Shown here one piece after another: positions 8,982-17,148 of a stretch of 38,001 nt of DNA (position 1 is its first letter; each line of letters opens with the position of its first letter). This DNA comes from a virus. The stretch is taken from positions 1 to 38,001 of IMG/VR virus record IMGVR_UViG_3300007276_000117; one strand, written 5' to 3'. A program made the translations under genes and the position numbers. The notes under the pieces were generated by a model that saw only the letters and a program-made list of their open reading frames with translations, had not been told where the DNA came from and did no database searches.

Positions 8982-10370
8982 TCACTCTCCCCTGTCAAAA
9001 GCCCTGTCTGCTAGGGCGTGAACCTCATCCCATGACATTTTGTGCATGTCCTGAGTTGATGGAATAGTTACTTGTGGTGTTGTGTCTGCACTCTTAGCGA
9101 TGGTTGTTGTACCATCTGCTGAAGTCATACCGTCAATTCTCGCATTAAGAGAGTTTAGAGCCTTCATTACTTCATCAAGTGGGCCGCGAGCATCAAATTG
9201 TTGTGCTTGTGCTTTTGCAATTTCTTCTTGCCTTTCGTTAGCAAATCGGTTTGCAAAAGTTGATTCTAGAGAACCGCGGAACTCTTGTTCCATAGCCGCT
9301 GCTTTGTAGACTTCATATGCTGCTTCTACATCTGCATCGCTTACTGAATCAGGTGTTAGGAAATCAGATTTCTTAACATCTTTCTTTCCGCCACTTCCTG
9401 TTGTACGGGAAATAGCATTAGTGGAAGGTGCGCCATTTTCTTGCACTCGACCTTTGACTTGTGCCGCAAATCTTTCTGCACCATCGTCTTTTAGGTCTGA
9501 ACCCAAGTTTGCTTTGTTGAGGTCATCGAAGTGTGCTCTTGCACCATCAATGTCTACACCGCCGCTTTTTAGGGTGTTTTCCATCCAATCTAAGTAATCT
9601 GATGTGATAACGTCAGAAAACTCAGACTTTTCTTTATCGTCTTTATCTTCATCTTTCTTATCAGCAGATGCTTTTTCTTTGTCGTCTTTCTTTTCAGAGG
9701 ATTCTTTCTTGTCTGCGATTGCTTCTTTGAGTGCTGGTGGCATAGAGCCTTTTTCCATAGCGTCAAGTCTGCCTTCTAGACGAGAGAGAACATCTCCCAA
9801 TTGCTTCGTCATATCTTCGTTTTCTTCGGTCATTTTATTTACTTCCTTTGTTTTATCTTGTTTTAATATTCTAAATGTTGCTTCAGGGTTTATTCCTTTT
9901 TCACAGATTGTTATTTCGTGTAATTCTAGTTTGCTGATTTCTTGGTAGTCGCCGTGTTTTGGGTCACTTTTTCTTACTCTTTTGAATGCCTGTCCACCGA
10001 TGCTAAAACCTCTTAGTTTTCCTTTTCTGATTTCAGCAGCAACTTCTTTTGCTTTCTCGATGTCATCACGTAACTGTATTACTACAAACATTCCGACATC
10101 ATCAACTTCGCTTTTCCATACCCTCCCTTCGCTATCTGTGTAATTTGGAATAACTTCTCCGACTTGTATATTTGAGTGTGCTAATTGTACGTTTCTGTAT
10201 TTTGGGTCGGTCATGAACTTTTTGAATCCGTCTTTCAAAGCGTTTTTTGTTATTAAATCCCCCTGTTTATCTACTAATTCTACGCTTGCGTACCCTGCCA
10301 CTACCAAATCATTCCCTGCTTTGAGCAAGGTGATTGTATCGTCACCATAAAGGCTTGCTGTGGATAACAC
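8982..10370 (-). CDS. Prohead protease fused to scaffold domain
   Basis: The N-terminal 165 residues match the HK97 gp4/U35-type head maturation serine protease: catalytic His in QLAHSNIQVGEV (His 65), catalytic Ser in KLRGFSIGGQAF (Ser 123), and the closing LELHEITICEKGINPEA. The rest is Lys/Glu-rich and coiled-coil-like (LGDVLSRLEGRLDAMEKG), as in protease-scaffold fusions, which direct shell assembly and are then digested. The extreme C-terminus has an HKMSWDEVH motif shared with another gene. I chose GTG 10370, which lies 27 bases from a TATA-like box; a TTG at 10391 would add seven residues. An internal ATG at the start of the scaffold part (MTEENEDMTKQL) could give scaffold alone. Confidence 0.85.
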   Translation of the reverse strand: MLSTASLYGDDTITLLKAGNDLVVAGYASVELVDKQGDLITKNALKDGFKKFMTDPKYRNVQLAHSNIQVGEVIPNYTDSEGRVWKSEVDDVGMFVVIQLRDDIEKAKEVAAEIRKGKLRGFSIGGQAFKRVRKSDPKHGDYQEISKLELHEITICEKGINPEATFRILKQDKTKEVNKMTEENEDMTKQLGDVLSRLEGRLDAMEKGSMPPALKEAIADKKESSEKKDDKEKASADKKDEDKDDKEKSEFSDVITSDYLDWMENTLKSGGVDIDGARAHFDDLNKANLGSDLKDDGAERFAAQVKGRVQENGAPSTNAISRTTGSGGKKDVKKSDFLTPDSVSDADVEAAYEVYKAAAMEQEFRGSLESTFANRFANERQEEIAKAQAQQFDARGPLDEVMKALNSLNARIDGMTSADGTTTIAKSADTTPQVTIPSTQDMHKMSWDEVHALADRAFDRGE

Positions 10371-10390
10371 ACACCATAATGTATAATGCA

Positions 10391-10400
10391 ATACTATATG
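10391..10400 (-). promoter_or_regulatory. TATA-like box for the protease-scaffold gene
   Basis: On the minus strand the sequence reads CATATAGTAT. Its centre is about 27 bases upstream of GTG 10370, the spacing expected of an archaeal TATA box for a leaderless transcript, and no ribosome binding site precedes the GTG. It would give a separate capsid-region transcript. Weak matches of this kind occur by chance in AT-rich DNA. Confidence 0.4.
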
Positions 10401-10413
10401 AATGAAGCGGAAA

Positions 10414-13400
10414 TCAATCTATTCTTTTTGTTTCCAATGCTTTCTTTTCTCTATTAGGGTACTTTTCAGGTTTCTCAGGGTCTTGTTGTGGTCTTTCTTT
10501 CATATCCCAATCAGGTAAAGAAGCCTCATTGGTAAGTTTAGTTGGCCCTCTAGGACTTTCTATATCACTACCAACATCAATACCTAAGCCTTTTCCACCT
10601 GACATTGGGAAATGGCCTTTTTCTAAAGCATCCATGCTTCTTTCAATAATTTCTATAATATTTTTCATCATGTTTGGTTTGAGTAAGAGATTAGGGTCTT
10701 TCTTAGGTTTTAATATTCCAGCACTTTCTTGTTCCATAACTTCTGCTCTACGGTCTGAAATAACTTCATCATCTTCAGTATCATCTTCATCTTTTTCTTC
10801 TTTCACCATTTCGTAAAATGCTGGTCGCCAATACTTTTCTAAACTTTTAGTTAAAGTTAATGTATAGTCGCTATTGTTCAACTCTCCTAATATGGCCCGT
10901 GGGTTGATAGGTTCTTCATCAACAATATCAAACTTAACTATATCATGTTCATAATTGATAATAAATACATTTTCTTCTAACTCCATAGTAAAGGGTATGT
11001 GAAAGTCATCATCAGATTTAGTAAGTAAAATCCACTTAGGATGTTTTTCTTCCCCTTTCATATAAGTTGATTTAGCATCTCTAATAAGTATTTTACAATC
11101 TTTATTTTCACTTCTCAAATATTTTATTGCTTCTTCTAAACCATCTTCGTCTGTCATTCTTAGAGTAGAAGGACTAGGGATGAAAATATTTTCATGGCTA
11201 TCAAATTGACTTCTTAATAATTTCATCCTTTCTCTTACATCCATGTCTGTTACATCAGTGTCATCATAATACATCAAATCCATCATAGTAATTCCTTTAT
11301 CATTAAGAACCCCATCCATAATGAAGTTTTTACTTCCTAATTTTCTAATAGATGTACGCATAGAATCAGATAAACCTATTTTATCTCCATCGTTAGACTT
11401 GACTTCTATGAATGTACCCTTACGAGTAACTTTGACTCTTTGACCTACTTCCATAGCAGCAACAACCCAATCTCCTGTAAATCCTTTCAACTCTTCCACA
11501 TTCTCATAATCGAAAACTTTGTGATAGGGGTCAAGTAATGGCATTTCTTTTGGTAAGTTTTTCAATAGACTACTATTGGTTATCTTATCAAAACTAGTGG
11601 CTATAGTCTCATAGTTGACTGCTTCACCTATAGGATTTTCAGGACTAATTCTATCTAAATTACTAGTAGGACTAACATACATAGTGTCTAAACCCTGCTG
11701 ATTTGCTAAACCTTGTATTTGTGATATAGTATTTTCTCCATGCATGGCAACTAAACCTTCTTCCGAAGCGGGTATCATATAACTCTGCTGTGTGTTATTT
11801 CCCCATTGTGCGTTTCCATCTCTATCTATGTTCATACTAGTGCTTGAAGGAAACATTACTTTTCCCCTGTGTATTTTTTGAGCACTACTAGAATAATATA
11901 GATAAGGATTTATACCATCATTAGAACGCACAGAATTAATTTTATCTGAGCCATGAATTATTTCATCTCTTGTTACTCTACCCACATCTCCGATATTTTC
12001 AACATCAGGCGATGCACCCTCATCATAACTAACTATACTATTCATGAATCTTTTAGTTTTACTAGGTATACCTGAATCTTTCACACTAGTTCCTTTGGAT
12101 TCATTACCGTAAATATTTTTTGGTAATTGGTGATAATCCAAACCCCAATGTTCTAATTCATCTTTTGTTGCTTGACTTAACAACAAATGTTTTCTTGCTG
12201 GCATACGATTCAAAAGATGGCTTTTATCTAATGCTAGATTTTTTCTACCCTCACCATATGTAGATTGGTTAAGTTGTTCTTCATAATGTTCAATCATACT
12301 TTTGTGGTCTTTAACGTGGTTGGGAACATGCTCTTCTTGTGCTAATAAATTACCCATAGTAGTAAGATGTGTTTTACCTGATTCTAACGCTTCTTTTACC
12401 ATTCTTTTAACGTGTACATCTTTCTGTGTGTGATTGTTAACAGGTATACCTAATTTTTCTAAAAGTTCATTAACATAAACATCCTTATCTTCTCTTTCTA
12501 AATCTAGAATTATACCGTTATCTCTCACACTTTGAGCCATATCACGATGTGGTGATTGACCCAATTTAGTTTGTATACTATCAGTCTCTATTTCATTATG
12601 GGTCAAACCTAAACTATTTTTTCCATGTATTGAACCATCCGAGTGTAAAGCAAATAACTCAGCATCGTGTAATGCTTGTGCTGAGTCAATTAAAAATTGA
12701 GATGGGTTATCTAAAGGAAAAGCATCAGGGTTTGCTTTTTTCATACCCGGTATGATATGCTCTCTTGCTATATCATGTATAGCGTTTAAGTCTGATTTTT
12801 TCTCTCTTAGATTTCTTAACATGATTCCATGTGATGTACCTAAAGTTATATCACTATCATCAATATTATTCATTTGTCTAACCATTTCTAGTTTTTGATT
12901 TTCAAGTTCTTGGTATCTATCAGTAAGATGTTCTTTTTCTACTTCTGAAAGACCGCCCATATTATGTTCTTCTTGTAATACAGAATAATTTAGTTCTTCA
13001 ATTATTTGTTCCATGTCTAAATTAAGTGTTTTCATTTGCTCATCCTCAGAACGTGCAAATGTGTTTTTATCAATCATGAATTGCAAAAAGTCTGATTTAT
13101 CACCAATATTAGGTAAAGGAACTTTTCCTTCTATGAATAAATCTTCTAAACCATACATAGAAACAGGTGAGCCTAATTTTGTTCTTCCCGTTGCTATGTC
13201 TTTATCACCCGGATTATGACCTATGCCTCTTAGTATAGAATCTCTAAGAATACCCGATGAATTGGAAGATATACTAGTATCAAAAGTATAACCTAGTGTA
13301 CTACCTACTCTAGCAGTTGGGTTTGTATTACTATGTAATCCGTTATCGGCCATACCAATACCCAAATGCGATAACTTCCCAATCTCAGAGTTTTTAATCT

Positions 13401-15837
13401 TATGAGATACACCCGGTGTTCTACTATGTTCAGAAATATTATGATTTTTTAGATTTCTAGGCATACTCATTCCGCTTCTCTTAGACACTTTAGGTTGAGA
13501 ACTATCATGTATAGATAAGACTTGTTTTGGTGTGTGAGCAAACTTTTGATAAGGGGGTAAAGTTTCACTATTTATTACACCGAATAAACCAGCAATATTA
13601 TTATGTAAATCTATTATACCGCTATTTTCATTTTTCACCCCAAAAAGTGATTGATTGGGTTCTTCAGGATTTATTGTCATTTCATGTAAAAAATCCATGT
13701 AAGTTTCAGGGGAAATTGATAATCCACCTCTTTGAAAACCATGCGCCCAAAAGTTCTGTAATCCTTCTAAACCATGTTTAGTTTTATGGAAATGAGTTGT
13801 AGTATCACTATCTATTGATTCTTCAGTTGGGCCTTTTATTCTAGTAAAAGGTTGTAAATGATTTGTTACATTTTTTTGTGTATCTCCTACACTAAAACCT
13901 TGCTCTAATTTTTTTTCTAAACTTTCAATGTGTTCTGCATCTATCAATGAGTCATCTAGTGAATTACCTAATAACTCATGAATTGGGTGTACCCCTTCAT
14001 TTACAGCATAGTATTTTTTCAAATCTTCTATACTACCTGTAGCATGAAAAGTTTCTCTCCTGTCTTTTGCATTCCGATTGAAAGTTTTAAGACTATTATG
14101 AAGTATCTTTGCATCTACCCTTTTCATTTGAGCAAGTGGTAATCTTTTACCCATTTCATCTGTAAACATTTGATTTTTGAATGCATTACGCAACCCTTTT
14201 TGATAATTTTCTTTAACACCTTGCATTTCATAATCTGTTAAAGGTAAAAAACTTAATTCGTTAGCATTTTTAATACCCTGCTCGGCTGCGGGGTTTTCAA
14301 GAAAATCTTCTTGGTCGTACATGTTTTTATGTAATTTATCATTTATATTTTTAAGTAAAGATTTATTAAGAGATATTCGTTCATCACCTTTACCTGTTTT
14401 TACCATTGTTTCTTTCATACCTGTGTTAAAGAAATGAACTCTTTTATCAGTATCAAAGTTTCCAATTTCTTCTTTGTTTTCTCTATGTGCTTTAGTGTTA
14501 GGTAATGCTCTATCATGACTACCTATAGCCCACAACATTTCAGGCATAGCCCTTTTTGCTGCATTTCTTTTTAATCTACCCATAGGCAACTTAACACCAT
14601 CACTTAACGTAACATGTGATTGGTGAGATTCTTTTCCATCGCTTCTATGTTCTAATAAATGTTCAATAACTTTACTTCTATCTTTAGGTTCTAACCATTC
14701 TAAACCTAAATTATACCCTAACCATCCTAATTTATGAGAGTGGTTTTCTAAAACACCTAGTGGGTATTTTTGTTTATCATAATGTTCAATTTCTCCCTCG
14801 CTGTATTTACCTTTATTTTTATATTCTAAAAGATAATCTCTAGCATTTTCACTTTCTTTGAAACCACCACTATTAATTAATTTTTGAATATCAGTGTATA
14901 ATCTATTATCTTGTAAATTACTCCCTTCGACTTCTTGATAGTCGTCACTAGTCCATTTATTAGCAGCCTCTTCAAAATGTTTATTTCTAACATCTTTATC
15001 TGTAGAGCCATTTTTAATCATTTCATCAACAGAGACTCGATTATCTTCTACCCATTTTTGATAAGCCCTTTCATATAATGTGTGTTCAAGAGCACCGTGT
15101 CCTTCACTATGTTCACTTAAATCACCTAAATATTTGTTGTCTAACACCATGTCTCCATTTTTTTTGTGATGGTTGTTATGCCTCATTTCTATTTCACCGT
15201 GAAGTTGTGAAAGCGGTGTGTCATCTTCACTAGACAAATAGTAATTTTTTAATTTCTCAACAAACTCAGGATAACCATGTTTAGAATTAGTTTTTAGTAA
15301 AGGATGTAAAATATTGGAAAATGGATTGTCTCTATAACTAGATGAGTCTGTTACACTTTTAGGCCATCTAGAAATCATATCATCTGACACTACATGTTTT
15401 CCAGCCCATCTATGTTTAGCAGGGTACATTTTTGCTGGTCTTTGTACTGTTTTCTCATTTTCAAAATCAAGTCTATCTCTATGTCCGGTTTTTCTATCGC
15501 TTAACATATACTCATAGGTGGGTTTGAAAGATTCTCGTCTTTTTCTTCTTTCTTGTTCTTTTTCATCTAATGGTAGACTTTCTTCTAATTCTTTGAATCT
15601 ATCTAAATCTAAAATCTGTCTTTTAACATCTTCATCTTTCAAAATTAAAAGACTTTTATCAATGAAAAACCTATCAATGTAATTTTCTTCATAAACGCCT
15701 TTATTGAATAAATTAATGATAGATAAAACATAATCATTCAATTCATGGTCTATATCTTCTTGTGCAAAGATAAAAGATTTTAACAAATTATCTCTTGCTT
15801 GAAGATGAATATTTTGGTCTGTATCCAAATCATTCAC
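10414..15837 (-). CDS. Giant virion-associated protein with degenerate DNA-ligase-like domain
   Basis: 1807 residues starting at GTG 15837, which overlaps the TGA of the small gene upstream; GGAGG lies just before it. Most of the protein is polar, His/Asn-rich and of unknown family. Residues about 1450-1620 look like the adenylation domain of ATP-dependent DNA ligases: MEVGQRVKVTRKG in the place of motif I (K-x-DG-x-R), MDGVLNDKG in the place of motif III, LMYYDDTDV-x5-RERMKLLRSQF in the place of motif IIIa, and ILIRDAKSTYMKGEEKHPKW in the place of motifs IV-V. The motif I Lys and Asp appear to be replaced (by Met and Val), so ligation is unlikely. It lies between portal-side genes and the protease, not in the tail, so an internal or ejected head protein is suggested. 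Confidence 0.75.
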   Translation of the reverse strand: MNDLDTDQNIHLQARDNLLKSFIFAQEDIDHELNDYVLSIINLFNKGVYEENYIDRFFIDKSLLILKDEDVKRQILDLDRFKELEESLPLDEKEQERRKRRESFKPTYEYMLSDRKTGHRDRLDFENEKTVQRPAKMYPAKHRWAGKHVVSDDMISRWPKSVTDSSSYRDNPFSNILHPLLKTNSKHGYPEFVEKLKNYYLSSEDDTPLSQLHGEIEMRHNNHHKKNGDMVLDNKYLGDLSEHSEGHGALEHTLYERAYQKWVEDNRVSVDEMIKNGSTDKDVRNKHFEEAANKWTSDDYQEVEGSNLQDNRLYTDIQKLINSGGFKESENARDYLLEYKNKGKYSEGEIEHYDKQKYPLGVLENHSHKLGWLGYNLGLEWLEPKDRSKVIEHLLEHRSDGKESHQSHVTLSDGVKLPMGRLKRNAAKRAMPEMLWAIGSHDRALPNTKAHRENKEEIGNFDTDKRVHFFNTGMKETMVKTGKGDERISLNKSLLKNINDKLHKNMYDQEDFLENPAAEQGIKNANELSFLPLTDYEMQGVKENYQKGLRNAFKNQMFTDEMGKRLPLAQMKRVDAKILHNSLKTFNRNAKDRRETFHATGSIEDLKKYYAVNEGVHPIHELLGNSLDDSLIDAEHIESLEKKLEQGFSVGDTQKNVTNHLQPFTRIKGPTEESIDSDTTTHFHKTKHGLEGLQNFWAHGFQRGGLSISPETYMDFLHEMTINPEEPNQSLFGVKNENSGIIDLHNNIAGLFGVINSETLPPYQKFAHTPKQVLSIHDSSQPKVSKRSGMSMPRNLKNHNISEHSRTPGVSHKIKNSEIGKLSHLGIGMADNGLHSNTNPTARVGSTLGYTFDTSISSNSSGILRDSILRGIGHNPGDKDIATGRTKLGSPVSMYGLEDLFIEGKVPLPNIGDKSDFLQFMIDKNTFARSEDEQMKTLNLDMEQIIEELNYSVLQEEHNMGGLSEVEKEHLTDRYQELENQKLEMVRQMNNIDDSDITLGTSHGIMLRNLREKKSDLNAIHDIAREHIIPGMKKANPDAFPLDNPSQFLIDSAQALHDAELFALHSDGSIHGKNSLGLTHNEIETDSIQTKLGQSPHRDMAQSVRDNGIILDLEREDKDVYVNELLEKLGIPVNNHTQKDVHVKRMVKEALESGKTHLTTMGNLLAQEEHVPNHVKDHKSMIEHYEEQLNQSTYGEGRKNLALDKSHLLNRMPARKHLLLSQATKDELEHWGLDYHQLPKNIYGNESKGTSVKDSGIPSKTKRFMNSIVSYDEGASPDVENIGDVGRVTRDEIIHGSDKINSVRSNDGINPYLYYSSSAQKIHRGKVMFPSSTSMNIDRDGNAQWGNNTQQSYMIPASEEGLVAMHGENTISQIQGLANQQGLDTMYVSPTSNLDRISPENPIGEAVNYETIATSFDKITNSSLLKNLPKEMPLLDPYHKVFDYENVEELKGFTGDWVVAAMEVGQRVKVTRKGTFIEVKSNDGDKIGLSDSMRTSIRKLGSKNFIMDGVLNDKGITMMDLMYYDDTDVTDMDVRERMKLLRSQFDSHENIFIPSPSTLRMTDEDGLEEAIKYLRSENKDCKILIRDAKSTYMKGEEKHPKWILLTKSDDDFHIPFTMELEENVFIINYEHDIVKFDIVDEEPINPRAILGELNNSDYTLTLTKSLEKYWRPAFYEMVKEEKDEDDTEDDEVISDRRAEVMEQESAGILKPKKDPNLLLKPNMMKNIIEIIERSMDALEKGHFPMSGGKGLGIDVGSDIESPRGPTKLTNEASLPDWDMKERPQQDPEKPEKYPNREKKALETKRID

Positions 15838-15992
15838 CTCCCTCCAATTGCGGGGTTCTGCCTAATAGAACAGGACAGCAAACTCCCGCCCTGATTTTCA
15901 GGTGCTAAACATCCTGTGGATGTATTACCTCCGCATAGTTGACAATGTTCGGTGGTTGAAACCCCTTTCACAATACCAACTTTCACATTCAT
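15834..15992 (-). CDS. Small Cys-rich protein
   Basis: A 52-residue gene from ATG 15992 to TGA 15834. It overlaps the preceding stop in an ATGA and its own TGA overlaps the GTG start of the giant gene, so it fills the gap between them exactly. It has CQLC at residues 17-20 and further Cys at 28 and 41, enough for one zinc site. The tight coupling at both ends argues that it is a real gene. Its function is unknown; it may be a small structural or adaptor protein. Confidence 0.65.
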   Translation of the reverse strand: MNVKVGIVKGVSTTEHCQLCGGNTSTGCLAPENQGGSLLSCSIRQNPAIGGR

Positions 15993-16414
15993 CCCTCAGT
16001 AAGATGGCCGATTGCGGCTGACTCATGAGGATTCATGTTAGGTGCAAGAGCATCTAAATTAACACTAAACTTCCTAGCACCTTTATTTGCAACATCATCT
16101 GAATCTAATAATGATTGATTAGTTTGATATTGAGCGTTGTAAGTTTGACCGCCTGTTTCAGACATAAATTGTACACCACCCGGTCTTGTATCAAATGATG
16201 TTGCTTTGTGATGCTCACCTTTTTTCATACTGCCATATTTTTTCATACCGCAACCTGATTTATTCATACATCCCATCTTATTCATTTTAGACCCACACTC
16301 AGGGCAACTATCTTTTGCCTTTTCTAAAGTATCTAATCTATTTGCTATACTTTGTGCTTTTTGTAACATAACGCTAACTTCATCGCTTACTTGTGTGAAT
16401 CTTGGTCTACCCAT
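15989..16414 (-). CDS. Hypothetical zinc-binding protein of the portal-proximal cluster
   Basis: 141 residues from ATG 16414, behind GGAGT. The first 35 residues form a coiled-coil-like helix (SVMLQKAQSIANRLDTLEKA). A Cys-rich segment follows, CPECG (38-42) and then MGCMNKSGCGMKK, which may bind zinc. The remainder is polar (RPGGVQFMSETGGQTY). It belongs to a run of four small genes between portal and the giant protein. The family is unknown; a head adaptor or scaffold partner is plausible from position. Confidence 0.7.
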   Translation of the reverse strand: MGRPRFTQVSDEVSVMLQKAQSIANRLDTLEKAKDSCPECGSKMNKMGCMNKSGCGMKKYGSMKKGEHHKATSFDTRPGGVQFMSETGGQTYNAQYQTNQSLLDSDDVANKGARKFSVNLDALAPNMNPHESAAIGHLTEG

Positions 16415-16741
16415 CTAATACAACTCCTTTCTTTCTTCGTAGTTTTCCGCCATTTCGTGAATCTCTTCCCATGACATTTTGTGAATCTCTTCATTACTGT
16501 ATTCTTGTTGAGGTGATTTGAGTATTTGATTATTTTCAGGAGTAGAATTACCTCTAAAACCATCGGTGAGTGAAATCTCAGTCATTGGGGTTCTCATAGT
16601 AACATAACCCGCTTTCTTAAGGATTTTATGTGGAGAGTTCATTTCTCTTTCCATAGATTGCATTCTTTCATCCATGCTTTCCATTTTGTTAATGAGAGCA
16701 TTCAAAAGTTTCTGAGCATTGTCAGAATCACTCTCACTCAT
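16415..16741 (-). CDS. Small coiled-coil protein with C-terminal HKMSWEE motif
   Basis: 108 residues from ATG 16741, with GGAGTGA about nine bases upstream; a GTG at 16750 would add three residues. The N-terminal 40 residues form a heptad-like helix (LLNALINKMESMDERMQSME). The last 25 residues hold EIHKMSWEEIHEMAE, almost the same as the C-terminal motif of the protease-scaffold fusion. The shared motif suggests that both bind the same capsid or portal partner. No enzyme motif is seen; a minor scaffold or assembly factor is the best guess. Confidence 0.7.
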   Translation of the reverse strand: MSESDSDNAQKLLNALINKMESMDERMQSMEREMNSPHKILKKAGYVTMRTPMTEISLTDGFRGNSTPENNQILKSPQQEYSNEEIHKMSWEEIHEMAENYEERKELY

Positions 16742-16746
16742 TATAC

Positions 16747-17106
16747 TCACTCCACTCTTCTACCGAATGTACCCGATACACTACGCATGTTAGTGTTAGT
16801 ACGAGATGGAATTACTGTGCCTTTTAACACAGAACTTCTTTGACCTGTATCAAACTTACTTCCTCTTTCATTGTATTTCACAACAGGAACTCCACCTGCA
16901 AATTGATTAACACCAGCGTAATCTTCTACACTTTCGCTTTTACGGATTTCGCTTGTTAAATCATTCTGCATAAAGTCTGCGTATTTGAGTATTTCATTCA
17001 AATGGTGTCTGCTACTTGCAGAATCATTATCGTCTAAACTTTTACTAAGACTTTCAACATGTAACGTAAGTTTTCTTGCCATTGGATTCATTTTCTGTAG
17101 TTCCAT
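16747..17106 (-). CDS. Hypothetical portal-proximal protein
   Basis: 119 residues if started at ATG 17106, which lies 27-28 bases from the centre of a TATA box; a GTG at 17130 would add eight residues. The N-terminal half is helical (MARKLTLHVESLSKSLDD, then LNEILKYADFMQNDLTSEI) and the C-terminal half is polar and basic with a RSSVLKGTVIPSRTN segment. It is the first gene after portal and probably starts a sub-transcript that includes the small coiled-coil genes. The family is unknown. Confidence 0.7.
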   Translation of the reverse strand: MELQKMNPMARKLTLHVESLSKSLDDNDSASSRHHLNEILKYADFMQNDLTSEIRKSESVEDYAGVNQFAGGVPVVKYNERGSKFDTGQRSSVLKGTVIPSRTNTNMRSVSGTFGRRVE

Positions 17107-17129
17107 AATACCAACTCTGTTGTAGCCCA

Positions 17130-17137
17130 CTATATAC
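17130..17137 (-). promoter_or_regulatory. TATA box of the gene after portal
   Basis: Minus-strand GTATATAG lies in the short gap between the portal stop side and the next gene, centred 27-28 bases upstream of ATG 17106. There is no ribosome binding site before that ATG, which fits an archaeal leaderless transcript. Confidence 0.5.
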
Positions 17138-17148
17138 CCACTAATTAA

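Noticed and set aside
9604-9948. Ser-rich plus-strand frame opposite the scaffold domain
   Set aside because: It is the complement of Lys/Glu-rich codons, which gives Ser/Phe/Leu-rich shadow frames; no start signal is present.
10414-15837. Tail tape measure protein, because of its length
   Set aside because: It lies between portal-side genes and the protease, far from the tail genes, and lacks the long hydrophobic and coiled-coil character of tape measures; it has a ligase-like region instead.
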